Shown here piece after piece: positions 1-9,852 of a DNA stretch of 64,000 bases. The DNA lies in contig JAVLUZ010000154.1 in assembly GCA_036768485.1 (NCBI GenBank), positions 22,621,896-22,685,895 on the forward strand, given 5' to 3'. The notes beneath the pieces were generated by a model, which saw nothing but the letters and a program-made list of their open reading frames with translations, did not search any database and was not told where the DNA came from. Each line of letters opens with the position of its first letter. The first letter of the stretch is position 1. Source of the DNA: Mermis nigrescens (taxonomy: Eukaryota; Nematoda; Enoplea; Mermithida; Mermithidae). The translations under genes were made by a program, and so were the position numbers.

Positions 1-259
1 ACATTCTATAAATTGCTAAGCAGTAAGCGATGTGGAGGGTAAATTTTTGAACGTTTACGAAGATTGGCCAGGGTCAGCTCATGACAGTAGAATTTTATCC
101 GCTAGCTCTTTACATTTAAAAAATAGCACCCTACCCGGTATTTTACTTGGCGATTTTGGGTATCCATGTAAAAAATGGCTTCTTACACCTTATTTGAGAC
201 CAATTACTGATGCCAAAAATCAGTTCAATGATTATCACAGAAAAACAAGGTATGTTTAG
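1..259 (+). pseudogene. PIF/Harbinger transposase fragment (DDE_Tnp_4-like), cut by the window edge and degraded
   Basis: Codons 20-259 read as the middle of a Harbinger (HARBI1-type) DDE transposase. Visible family signatures are a VSDVEGKF block (first catalytic Asp region), the WPGSAHDSRIL motif, the LLGDFGYP motif (second Asp region), a TPY motif, and an HRKTR block that in intact proteins is followed by IER with the catalytic Glu. Here a TAG stop follows the HRKTRYV block directly, so the Glu-bearing part is missing from this frame. A TAA also stands just before AVSDVEG, where a CAA Gln codon would fit, so the copy looks inactive. In the family the enzyme cuts and pastes DNA with 3-bp TAA-type target duplications. 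The reading starts before the window, so the left limit is not biological. A Myb-like exon about 800 bp downstream on the other strand fits the usual two-protein Harbinger layout. Confidence 0.82.
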
Positions 260-1090
260 ATGGGCAGCATAAGTGGGAATATTTCAAGTTCATGACTGTG
301 CCAGACATGTTGTAACTGCTAAAAAATATTTCACGTAGCAGAGAATCAGTTTAACATTCTTTTCACTTTGTAAGTGCCTGGCAGACCTTGTGAAGGTACA
401 ATAGAACTTAATCATTTCTCCGCAGCGAAAACTTTGGAAAACCAAGTAAAACATGTGCCTGCATAAGTTACTTTACGTATTTTTAGGTTTCGAGTTTGAA
501 ACGTAGAGAATACCAAGCCTTAGTTGAGCTATCACACTACCAACATGTCTTCAGCATACATTCGGGGTGTTCACCATAAATGTTCTTGGGGGTCGGGGGT
601 TTGGGGAGGGTGTGCTGACCCCCCCCCCCCAAAAAAAGATTACTGACCCCCAGCAGATTCTCGGTGACCCCAGCATTTTGCTAAAAAATTTTTCTTGAAA
701 GTTTTAGTCATTTTTTCTATCGAATATAATGGAAAATGCTCAGAAACGTTTTTAACGCTTAGCTTCAATTTTTCTTGATTTTTAGACGTTTTCCGTAAAA
801 AATTCCTTCCGGTTGACCCCCAGAATTTTTATACTGTGGATGTATGGTGTTCACCAATCCTGCTTCCGCAACAGCTAAAAAATCTTGAAGACGAGAAAAT
901 TAACGTCTTTTGGAGCCCTTTATGATTAGCCCGTAATCAAACTGACAAAATCTTTTCAGAAAAAATTTTCAAAACAAAAAAAATTCGGTCAAACTATTGA
1001 TGCTTCAAATGTTCTCTAAAACTTCATAGGTTCATTGAACCCACCATAGAAGGAAAATAAAAGCAAATAACGTTTGATTTAATGATTTTT
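260..1090. other. Degraded transposon interior with C-rich and CTGACCCC motifs
   Basis: No open frame with recognisable protein similarity was found between the Harbinger fragment and the Myb-like exon. Around 585-830 there are repeated CTGACCCCCAG-type motifs and runs of ten or more C. They resemble the G/C-rich ends of the small hAT-like elements found elsewhere in the window, but no terminal repeats or target duplication could be paired. Confidence 0.4.
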
Positions 1091-1093
1091 AAC

Positions 1094-1329
1094 CTTTTTC
1101 GGCTGGCTATCGCGTTATATTCTTTCAATAACCTTTGCCAGGCTTCGTTTTTCTTATTGGTCGTACAAGTAGCCGAAAAGGGGGCATCCAAAAGTTTTTG
1201 ATGCTTTTCGTATTCTTCAACTAAAATCTCAGTGTCCGCAGCAGAAAAATTCGGACATCGCGGGCGTTTAGGTGACCCTTGACCTTTGCTATTGGTTTCG
1301 GATGTTTTTGATTCAGAATCTAATTCGAA
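1094..1329 (-). CDS. Myb/SANT-like DNA-binding domain exon (Harbinger accessory-type or zeste-like)
   Basis: Read on the minus strand, an acceptor of the form TTATTACAG precedes an exon of about 78 codons. It starts with an acidic, serine-rich linker and a basic PKRPR cluster, followed by a trihelix/Myb_DNA-bind_5-like module: FSAADTEILVEEYEKH, a variable loop, then NEAWQRLLKEYNA and a basic end. The spacing of the hydrophobic and tryptophan positions matches the zeste/Myb-SANT fold used by Harbinger accessory proteins and by many invertebrate transcription factors. The exon ends at a possible GTTAAA donor; otherwise the frame runs on to a stop near 1,024. It lies tail-to-tail with the Harbinger transposase fragment, so I infer it is the second gene of the same element, now decayed. 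It could also be an exon of a host gene. No start codon could be assigned. Confidence 0.6.
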
Positions 1330-1479
1330 CTGTAATAATAATACAAACACACGCTTGAAAAATATTTGCAATTACTGACAATTTATCGCCACTGCAGTGT
1401 TCTTTTACGAATTTGTAATTTGAATCAAAAGAAACATACTTACACTAATATTTGTTTGTGTTGATTAAGTTACACCTAA

Positions 1480-1640
1480 CTTACAACTTAGACGTAATTT
1501 AGACGTCCTATGAAAAACACAGTTAAGACTTTTAGACGCACGCGTCTAACTTCCGTCTAACTTCGACGCGTCTAAACTTCGTCGAAATGACGTCTAAGTT
1601 CGACGCGTCTAACTTGGACGTTCTAATGAGAAACCCACCC
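1480..1640. repeat. Cluster of short palindromic TTAGACG / GACGCGTCTAA repeats
   Basis: About ten copies of the word TTAGACG or its complement occur within 160 bp, several arranged as GACGCGTC-centred palindromes. They lie just upstream (minus sense) of the Myb-like exon and could be subterminal binding repeats of the Harbinger element. That role is an inference from position and shape. Confidence 0.6.
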
Positions 1641-2136
1641 CAGTAGTATAAGTTACTGGGAGACGGTAGAAAATGTTCAGAATAGTTGAATAAGAAAAAA
1701 GTCTTAATCCGCGGTCTTGATTTTTGTTTGGTTGTGTCAAAATAAATTAAAAAGGTTTTTTCGCTATTCGGGCTGGATTACGCTTTTTCTCCCATCTGAT
1801 TTTCTCACATCTACTGGATTCAAGCGAGATTCCAACATCCACAGAAACGAATAGTCTTTAAACTAGAACAGAAAATTTACAGACTTCCGGAAAAAATATA
1901 AGCACGGAAAAAATCATCCTTGAAATATGTGTTAGTCCCTGTGATCATATAGACTGTGGAAAATAAAATGGAGCTACGCTGTGTGTAATTTATGTTAATT
2001 TTAATTAATTGGCTTAAAATTTAACTAATTGTAGCTGCAATGTGCGTTTTAATTGTTTTTAACTAAGTTTGCAGAGATCGTACTGCGCTGTAGCAAATTG
2101 TATTATCTTCACAACATTTTCGATTTATTCTCCAAG

Positions 2137-2400
2137 ATCATCCCTCTGTGGTTCCGTGCGCGGCGAAATATTGCACGCAAACTGAGGGACGTCGCGCAAA
2201 AGGGCAACATAAATGTCGACAAGGTGGCAAAGAATGATTCTAAGGCATCGAGTTCAAAGCGCTCGGAACTTGATAATAAAGGCAACGTTAGCAAGAAGGG
2301 CAAGAAACAAAAAGCGCGGTCGACGACGGGGCACCATTCATTTTCCGCCCTTGATTTGAATGCATTACAGAAAAATGTAGTGCCGAAATTTGCTGAATAA
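2137..2400 (+). CDS. Unrecognised basic C-terminal exon
   Basis: A T-rich stretch ending TTATTCTCCAAG precedes an open frame of 87 codons that ends at TAA (2,398-2,400). The peptide starts with IIPLWFRARRNIARKLRD, continues through a Lys/Ser-rich low-complexity tail with KKGKKQK, and ends in an ordered-looking segment, SALDLNALQKNVVPKFAE. The segment is richer in GC than its surroundings and has a codon pattern that looks used, which supports coding. I do not recognise the family. The frame is also open back to 2,053, with another possible acceptor (TTTGCAG) near 2,073. No upstream exon was found. It may be the last exon of a host gene or a piece of a transposon gene. Confidence 0.4.
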   Translation: MIPLWFRARRNIARKLRDVAQKGNINVDKVAKNDSKASSSKRSELDNKGNVSKKGKKQKARSTTGHHSFSALDLNALQKNVVPKFAE

Positions 2401-3589
2401 TTATACCTGTGATTTAATACATTGTATGCCTATGTGCGTTCTGTTGTCTTTTCATTGAATCGTCTACACAAAAACTTCGTTGTTACCAAATCATTGTAAA
2501 TAGTTCAGATTGTGCGCTAAATTATGCCAGATTTTCGTGTGTGCGTATTGTATTCCACACTGAGATGCGAATAACCCATCTGGGGGACAACTATGAAAAC
2601 AAATTCCATGTATTCGGCTCAAAAAAATTAGCTGAAATGTGTACATGGGCGGAGCCCATGGACGAATTTAAAAAGGGCGGGGTGGGCGGCCTCCCTGGCG
2701 AGATAAAGAATGGATATGTAATTCGCAATATTTTTGGCCGTCAGAGATCATGATTTCTCAAATTTTTCCGGTGCTCACACGCCAGGTAATACCTTTTAAT
2801 GACATTCATTTACTTTCTTGGCGATCTTTAAGCCATTTTTTGCTCCTGGAATAGGTTTTAAAACAATTTTAAGAGCAAAAACAGCTATTTCAGCATAGAT
2901 TTCTTCTATTTTCAAGCATAAAATTTAAAAATTCTCGACGTTTCGCATCAAATTTTACAAATACAGGAAATCGAGCAGTAAGTCAAGCTTAAAAACGTCC
3001 TTCTTGAAATTTCCGGGCGCTTTGTGCCGTATTTTCGTTAAAGTCAAAGAAATTTAATGATTTTTTTGCGCATAATTGATAGAAATTTCAAAATTTATTC
3101 AAGAAATGTTGTGTCAAAAGTGATTTTAAATAAAAGTAGACAACGTAAAACGCCGTTTCGCACATGAAGGGTAAATTTTTAGACCTATTTTTACCTGTTA
3201 TTGGGAATAGTTGGGTACCCCTTAAGAAAGTCTTAGATTCACCACTGGCGGAGCTATGAAATTGAATAATACATCGGTACATGTAAGCTTCGCTGAAAAA
3301 CGCAAATCGGTCGTTTTTGTTAGTCCTCCGAGAATTCTGAAATGAATTTTTTTCTAAAATCAATGAATTTTTCGAATAAATTTTGCACCGACCTGAATTG
3401 TTACGCAAACAATAAATATTTTTGAAGGGATAATATCGCTTTGAATGCTCTAATACTGGATATATACAAAAAGAGGTGTTACATACGTAATGTCTCTGTG
3501 ACTGACTATGCTGTTTTTATGTTCGTCTTTTTGTAAATCGCGTTTTTTTAAGAAAACGAATTTTTCAAATAGGAATAGTTAGAAACTAC
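2401..3589. other. Gene-free stretch
   Basis: Nothing here reads as a convincing exon. A short GC-rich patch at 2,640-2,710 and words such as GGGCGCTTTGTGCC near 3,015 resemble pieces of dispersed elements seen later in the window, but no full element with ends could be defined. Confidence 0.5.
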
Positions 3590-3754
3590 TATCGTCTGTT
3601 TCACATAATTTTTGGCATAAATTTTAAGAATTTGTAAAGGCAGTAAGCCGGCAGCTTACGGTAATTATGTATGAATGCATTTGGCGCAATCTGTCAGCTT
3701 GCTGTCGGTGAATGCTTTTTGAAATTATGTCTTAACTTATGTGAAACAGACCAA
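3590..3754. mobile_element. Short TIR element, TATAGTCTGTTTCA family, copy 1
   Basis: The left end GTCTGTTTCACATAA and the right end TTATGTGAAACAGAC are inverted repeats about 165 bp apart. The interior holds the words CAGTAAGCCG and CGCAATCTGTCAGCTT that recur in all other copies. No coding capacity. The outer bases are mutated relative to better copies at 14,657 and 13,750. Confidence 0.7.
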
Positions 3755-3846
3755 GATATATATTAATCTGCTTTTGACAAGCATATCGCGTTATACTCCG
3801 TATGTAATTCTCGTTGTAATAATAAGTTTGTGAAGTGTACAGCATT

Positions 3847-3931
3847 TATAGTCTGTTTCACATAACTTCGTGCATAACTTTTAAGAATTTTAATTGACAG
3901 TAAGCCGAGGATTACGCTAATTATATATCAT
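3847..3931. mobile_element. Truncated TATAGTCTGTTTCA-family element, copy 2
   Basis: Only the left half is present (TATAGTCTGTTTCACATAAC plus the CAGTAAGCCGAGGATTACG interior). It is cut at the start of the next element at 3,932. Confidence 0.65.
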
Positions 3932-4718
3932 ACTAGCAAAGAAAAATGCTCCGATGGAACAAAAAAGATGAATATACTTGGAATTGTGGATTATTAAGGA
4001 TGTAAAATGAGGGGACTAGGGAGAATCTACCTAAAGTCGCAAAATCTGCTAAAAATCACACTTTCTCTAAGCAACGCAAAAAATCGAAGTATATTCTGCG
4101 GTTAACACATTAGAATAAATATTTAACCATAAAAATGATTGACAAAGCAGCACGTTAGCTATGAAACAGCTGTGGGAAATAATATCGAGTAACAGTCTTT
4201 CTAAGCCAATTGAATGAAATAGCAAACATCGATACATCCAAAAGAATTGCAAGAATTGTTGGTTCAAAACAGTAGGAAACGCATGAGTTGACTTGAAACA
4301 GACTAAATGTAGGTACACTAGCATGCCCGTAACGATTGTGTGCACTAATCAATCGGCCCCTACTTTGCTTGCTATTATGCTCATAGCAAAATAAAACAAC
4401 TTTAAATACAATACCACTTAGTTTTCTTTCAATCAGGATACGAAGCTAGTCAGTGTTGCTACTTGCCAGCAATTTAAAAAAAGGAAACATTATAGATTTC
4501 GTTTATTATCTGAAATTTTTAAAATTATTTAAAAAAGACTTTAGAGGCCGCAGAATATACTTCGATTTTTTGCGTTGCTTAGAGAAAGTTTGATTTTCAG
4601 CAGATTTTGCGACTTTAGGTAGATTCTCCCTAGCCCCCTCCTTTTACATCCTTAATAATCCACAATTCCAAGTATATTCATCTTTTTTGTTCCATCGGAG
4701 CATTTTTCTTTGCTAGTA
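3932..4718. mobile_element. Core element with long inverted segments, copy 1
   Basis: An inverted pair of about 170 bp bounds this 787-bp unit. The left segment starts CTAGCAAAGAAAAATGCTCC and ends near TATATTCTGCGG; the right one (4,545-4,718) is its reverse complement, ending GCATTTTTCTTTGCTAGTA. Four more copies of the same core occur in the window (13,664, 17,995, 23,955, 41,580). The middle part contains a fragment of the TGAAACAGACTA family. Open frames inside are short, differ between copies and overlap the inverted segments, so I judge the unit non-coding. Confidence 0.85.
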
Positions 4719-4872
4719 CCCTACTTTTAATTAGCATGATTTCAGTGCATCAGTCAGCAAACACATACAGTAACATACCACAATAATGACAGCAATCCAA
4801 GAACGCGGAAAACATTATTGTTCTTAACATAAATTAATTGCCTCTAAATTTAAAGAATATTTTAAAAAAAGA
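4719..4872. repeat. Subterminal segment of the giant repeat, copy 1
   Basis: Beginning CTACTTTTAATTAGC and containing GAACGCGGAAAACA and ATTGTTCTTAACAT, this piece always lies directly outside the 170-bp inverted segment. Other copies are at 13,455-13,663, 18,764-18,960, 23,790-23,954 and 41,400-41,579. Confidence 0.75.
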
Positions 4873-4880
4873 CTCCCTAG

Positions 4881-5133
4881 CATACGTGGGCAGCAAGAAA
4901 ATTCTGGGGGGTTGCAAGATTTTTTTGAAGGTCGAAAAATGGCCTTAAAAATGGTGGTATGGCGATAAAAACACCATTTTTCGACGTTTCTCATCAAGCA
5001 CTATCCATTGGCATCAAAAAATTGCGAAAAAAACGAAAAAAATTTTCAAAAATTGAATTCTGGGGGTATTTTGGTTTCTTGGGGGGGGGGTTTTTGGTAT
5101 ACCCCCCTAAACCTTCCCCCACGCCCAGGTGTG
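4881..5133. mobile_element. hAT-like MITE with GGGG/CCCC ends, copy 1 (perfect 8-bp TSD)
   Basis: The 253-bp element begins CATACGTGGGC and ends GCCCAGGTGTG, which are short inverted termini. The 8-bp direct repeat CTCCCTAG flanks it exactly (4,873-4,880 and 5,134-5,141). The interior has the shared words ATGGTGGTATGGCGA, CGACGTTTCTCATCAAGCA and CCATTGGCATCAAAAAATTG. An 8-bp TSD with CA...TG ends is typical of the hAT superfamily; the element codes for nothing and would need a transposase from elsewhere. Confidence 0.9.
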
Positions 5134-5289
5134 CTCCCTAGATTCTATAACCGTCGACCTTTTGAAATCAATCAGACTGCATAGAATTTAAAACTGAGTT
5201 AGATATGCTCTTGATTGTCGGAAGTATAAAGTTTACTATTTTTTATTAGCTAAAGTAAATATATGTTACATTCTAAACAGTCCTGTAAG

Positions 5290-5725
5290 TTATAGAGGTC
5301 GTTCCAGGTTTAAATTAACTTGGAAACGACATATAACGTACCTACGGGACTTACTTAAGTACCTGGCTACACTTAGCGCTGGTCAGGTTGCTAGGGCGAA
5401 ACACCGGACTCAACCCCACACGACCCTCAATAACTACGGTCTCAAACTCCTCGGACCTAAATTCGTCCGTACCTACGGAGCTATTGGCAGCTATGCCCTA
5501 AAAGCCTAACGCAGTAGTAATTAAGTAGCCCCGGAATTTTGCCCTAGGTCAGTTGACCTATTTTGGACCAAAATAATAATTAACGCAAAAAGCTTTGTTA
5601 ACTTGTTTTCGCCAGAGAATACCTATGGCGAAAAACTATTTCTTTTCTGGTTCCTACGAGCACAATGAACAATGAAAACAACAAAAAAGAGCTCTCAACC
5701 AGCCAGTCATCTTACATAAAAATTA
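5290..5725 (+). repeat. Dispersed repeat X, copy 1 (inverted copy near 27,540-28,090)
   Basis: Matching words in reverse complement appear at 27,540-28,090: AGCGCTGGTCAG, TTTCGCCA...ATACCTATGGCGAAA, GAGCTCT and, at the end, a hairpin of ATAAAAATTAT with ATAATTTTTAT. The spacing of these landmarks is similar in both copies. No protein was recognised. It may be a solo LTR, a Helitron-like or another DNA element; the terminal hairpin alone is not enough to choose. Confidence 0.65.
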
Positions 5726-5744
5726 TGAAATAATTTTTATGATT

Positions 5745-6140
5745 TTTAAATTGAAATTTGGGTGTTTGAATTTGCGATAAAGAAAATAATCAAAAGATAG
5801 TCACTTGGATTATTTAAGCCGAGTAATAAAATAAGGGCCGTCCACCAATTCCGAACTAAACGCGATTGATCACTATGAAAGAGTATTGGAAAATGAGCTT
5901 GCTAAGCGAGAGTTGTAAACCAAGAGAAACTTGAAGTTTAAACCTACCATTAAATTAAGAAGAGAATTGTAAAAGATTTTAAACTTTAAGAAAATTGAAA
6001 ACGGTGGGATGTTGGTAAATTATAAAACAAAGTTTTTCGGCAAAAATTCAAGAACTTCACGCAAATATCAAGTGTAAGGAACACTAACGCTTAGATTTGG
6101 TAGTAAAATAAATTTGTAGTATAAACTACATATTAACAAC
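5745..6140 (+). repeat. 390-bp dispersed repeat, copy 1
   Basis: The stretch from AAATTGAAATTTGGGTGTTT to TAGTATAAACTACATATTAA is repeated almost base for base at 19,125-19,540 in the same orientation. In both places it lies between the subterminal segment and the GTGTAAA-rich arm, so it appears to be a normal internal part of the giant repeat. Confidence 0.85.
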
Positions 6141-6147
6141 AAACTAG

Positions 6148-6185
6148 CAAATGGGGCGCTTCGCTGCCCCATCTGCTAGAGTGTT
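6148..6185. repeat. GC-rich hairpin
   Basis: CTAGCAAATGGGGCGC and GCCCCATCTGCTAG form an inverted repeat around TTCGCT, giving a strong stem-loop. The role is unknown. Confidence 0.6.
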
Positions 6186-6464
6186 TGTAAACAAATAATA
6201 TCTTAACCAGTAATTAGTATAAAAAATTGAATGACTCTGCAATGGATCGGCGAGCGGTTTTTATATTTTTTATATCTAGCTGAGCTGCCCGGCGTTGTCC
6301 TGGCTGAACTTAGGCCTGATAGCTGTATGGGATTGAGATGTCTCTTGTATTTTTTTATTTTTCGGGACTTCTGATGTTTTTGGTATATTCCTAAAAAAAT
6401 TGTTGGTAAAAACATATTGTATTTTTCAAATTTTTTAAAACTGTCTTTTGTCAACCATTTCTTT

Positions 6465-6783
6465 GATTAAAGCCATATTTCTGACGTTATAGAATGGTTC
6501 TGAGAATTCTTCATCCTAAATCATATTTTTGATGTTCTGGGATGTTCTGGAAATTATACCATTAGATGGTTTGGGATGTTTAAAAATTTTGTTTGATCAT
6601 AACCATATTTTTAACGTTTTTGGAATATTAAAAAAACTCTTTTGGTCCAAAACCATACTTTTGATGTTTTTGGAGGTTTAACAATTTTTTTGAATTTTTT
6701 CGGTCAAAACCATTTTTTTGATGTTTTGGGATGTTGAAAGATTTTTTTGGTGCAAACCATATTTTTGATGTTTTGGGACGCCA
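6465..6783 (+). repeat. Diverged tandem repeat with unit of about 55-65 bp
   Basis: The phrase AACCATATTTTTGATGTTTT, followed by GGGATGTT and a T-rich spacer, recurs five or six times with substitutions and length changes. It is a minisatellite, not coding. Confidence 0.7.
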
Positions 6784-6787
6784 ATCT

Positions 6788-6958
6788 TACAGCACAGGAT
6801 ATGTTATAGCACTGGGTATGGTTTATCACGTCCTATCTTGTAGCATAGGGTATGTTATATCACGTCCTATTGTATAGAATGGGGTATGTTACATCACGTC
6901 CTATTGTATAGCATTGAGTATGTTGTATCACGTCCTATCTTATAGCGTCGGTTCAACT
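6788..6958 (+). repeat. 34-bp tandem repeat, about 4.5 units
   Basis: The word TATCACGTCCTAT recurs at 6,824, 6,858, 6,892 (variant) and 6,926, exactly 34 bp apart, with TAGCATAGGGTATGTTA between. Confidence 0.85.
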
Positions 6959-7052
6959 TTGTACAATGTTCAACTTTGCCCTCATTGTAAACAAATGCAA
7001 AAAGTTGTATATTAAATTAGCCGCTAGAAGCAAATACATTTGGATTTGTATT

Positions 7053-7110
7053 TTCGAAAGCCGCATGTTTGCTGCTTTCTTTCGAAAGCCGCATGTTTGC
7101 TGCTTTCGAT
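7053..7110 (+). repeat. Direct duplication of a 27-28-bp unit
   Basis: TTTCGAAAGCCGCATGTTTG followed by CTGCTTTC is present twice in tandem. Confidence 0.8.
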
Positions 7111-7559
7111 TGCTTCGCATTAAATTTCACGCGCGCTGGTTTACAAGGTCAAAAATTTTGACTTGGTGCAAGCTCTTTTTCAGTGATTAATCATGTTTAT
7201 AAGTACCCGTACGTGATTTCCTTTCAGCCCGTCTCATACATGTTTTATGATGCCAGATCGTATATTTAAAGTAGCGAATATGGAATCAGCGGTCCTAGAA
7301 ACCCCAGGGGCCAAATTTTGGAAGCAACAGTCAATCTGTGCTTCTGCAAAAAGACAAAAACCTAAATTTTACGCTATGCATAGGGTACCTTTGGGCTCCC
7401 GTATCTCAGAAACCAATCCGTGAATTTTCTTCAAATTCTACAGTTAAGGTCAGTCATAAGATATCCAATAATTGGTGAAAACTTTAAAAAATTTATCCGC
7501 TGCGATTTGAGATATTTGATAAAATACACTTGTAAATCACGTTTTTCTTACGGCATAAC

Positions 7560-9850
7560 ATCAGTTTACACTGTAGTGTAAAGTGGTTTACACCAGTCGA
7601 TAGCGCATAAAAAGTTGATCTAGGATGGCTTTAAAATTTTACCCTGCGGCAATTGCATAAGCGGCTAGAGCTACCAAAACCTTTTACATACATCCGTAGT
7701 TTCCGGGTTTCAGGAGTCCGATCGAGCCATTTTAATCAAAAAATTGTAATTAGCGCCCGAGAATACCCATTGAGTGAAAATATAAGTATCACAAAATTAT
7801 CCAGTAAAAACTTTTTTGCCTCACAGACACAACACACACATATACCACACAACTCGAAATTAATATTATAGATGAATAGTGCAAACTTTACACAACTACT
7901 AGGTGTAGAGAATACTAACAGTCAGATTCTCAATTCTGATTTTACGTAGGAAAAAAACTAGAATTTTACTTTATTTTTATCCTATTCGACCTCGCCCGAC
8001 TTCTGAACAGAGAAAGTGGCGAACAAAATATGTACAAACACGTATTTTCCACTGTCCACCACATTGTAAACTTTAAAAATCTGAACCTAACGCCCATTGA
8101 ATGTAAATTAATTCGGTTCGGGCCAGTTTGTTGCCCTTTGATTGTAGTAGGTTTGTATGCGCCAAACTTATGTTCCGCAAAATATTTGATATGATTTGTC
8201 AATCAAAATACGAAAAAACCTGTTTTTTCGCCCACTTTACACCTCATATTTCGAACTTTACAACAAATAAACAACTCAATATTACGTTTTTTGAACGCGG
8301 CTTGCTTCGACGTGTAGCCATTAGAAGTTGCTTTATTTCTATTTCATTTAATTAACCCCAACTTTTAGCAGAGAAATCTTGGAAAAAATCTGTTTTTTTA
8401 CTCATCCACTAGAGTGTAAAGTTTAAAACCTTGGTACTAATTGCGTATTGATTGTAGAAAAGTTTGCTGGTAAGCACAAGATAGCCCTTGATCCTTAGTA
8501 CATTTCTGTCAGAAAAAATTTCCTAGAACTCATAACCGGAGTTGTTGGCTGACATAAACATGTCGAAAACTCGGCCAAAATGTGTCCTTTCGCCCCCAGA
8601 TTTTCGCACTCTTTACAATCCCATTCGACAACTGAGGCGAAATTCAAAACACAAAAAAGTGTTATATGCAGAACCTAAATAGATATACGAGTCAAATGAA
8701 TTACATGGTTTTGCCAGAAGAATTGAAAAAATGAAAAAAGTCAGCATTCAGAAGATTCGACCCCATCATTCTTTGTTTAATACCGCATCCGAGAACGGAG
8801 TTGTCAACCACTGCGCCAAATCGACGTATCAGCAGATTTCAGTTTGATTATCCTATTTTTAAAGATATTCATCATTCTACTGATGTTTAAGAATATTGCA
8901 TTTATGATGATAAAAGTAATTATTTATTAAAGACGAGTCAAAAACCTCTGAAATACGAAAAATCTGATCAAAAATATGCAATGCGGAGTTATCTATCGGC
9001 ATTAGAAAATAGATGTATATATAATTCAGAGTTCACCTCTTCATACCTCAACAAACACTCGCTGTAGAAAAGTTTAAAGGTCAGATTCATTATTCTGACC
9101 TTATGGAAAAAATTTTTACAAAATTCATCCTCCACGACGCTCTGGGCGCAAAATGCTTCTCGGTGTAAACTTTACACTTGTGCTAATACCGCAATATTGG
9201 GTGTATAGAAACAAAATAAACTGGGATCTGTAGCGCTAAGGTCAGGGCACCTTTTAAGCATAATTAGCATGTTCCGCCTACTTAGCGGAGTAGTTGAAGA
9301 GATATTGTTTTTCGTCTCGAACCCTTTACATTAAAACGATCACAGACCAAGAAATATTGCGTATGAGAAACGAAAAAATCGATTTTGAGATTTTGCAACC
9401 CTCTACATTATAAAACTGATTGGACTGCACAGAAACCAAAATTGAGTTAGGTAAGCTGAAGGACACGCAAAGAGTAAAAAACACGTATACTTTACACTTT
9501 TGTGCAACAACCATTGACTGTAAAGAAATTTTAGAGGTCAGATTCGTAATCTACAGCTGGGGGGGCAACATTTTTTAAAAAAATTGGCCCTCCGCAAATT
9601 ATTTGATTTTTTGCTTCACACTTTACACGCTCATTCCTAACTCAGTATTGAGTGTAAACAAAAGAAAAAAACACGGGCATCGAATTTTTTAATTATCCAT
9701 CGATTAAAAAAGGCACCTCCTAGGTGTGTGCCGTTGTTGCTGTGAGGGGGACACAAATTTTTCACTCGCTGTAATAAACATATAAGAAAAAGGATGGCCA
9801 AGTATATTATAGGTAGCGCTATCGCGCTACCTATGATATTAATACCCAAG
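7560..9850 (+). repeat. GTGTAAA-rich arm of the giant repeat, block A
   Basis: The words GTGTAAA, TTTACAC or close variants occur roughly every 60-110 bp, often paired as short palindromes, in an otherwise irregular AT-rich sequence. Diagnostic phrases (ATAACCGGAGTT, CACTAGAGTGTAAA, TACATTTCTGTCAGAAAA) recur in the same order in blocks B and E and in reverse order in blocks C and G. The block ends at a palindrome near 9,808-9,850 with TAGGTAGCGC facing GCGCTACCTA. Frames here are short and not conserved; I see no gene. Confidence 0.8.
9808..9850. repeat. Terminal palindrome TAGGTAGCGC...GCGCTACCTA
   Basis: A GC-rich palindrome embedded in ATATTATA sequence next to CCAAGTA. The same structure sits at the outer end of every GTGTAAA arm (11,388; 11,488; 14,918; 21,838; 38,692; degraded at 54,628). 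Confidence 0.75.
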
Positions 9851-9852
9851 TA

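Noticed and set aside
4067..4352. Minus-strand open frames inside the core element, with a similar frame at 18,131-18,412
   Set aside because: They recur because the repeat recurs. Their ends shift between copies, they overlap the inverted segment, and they show no domain or splice structure.
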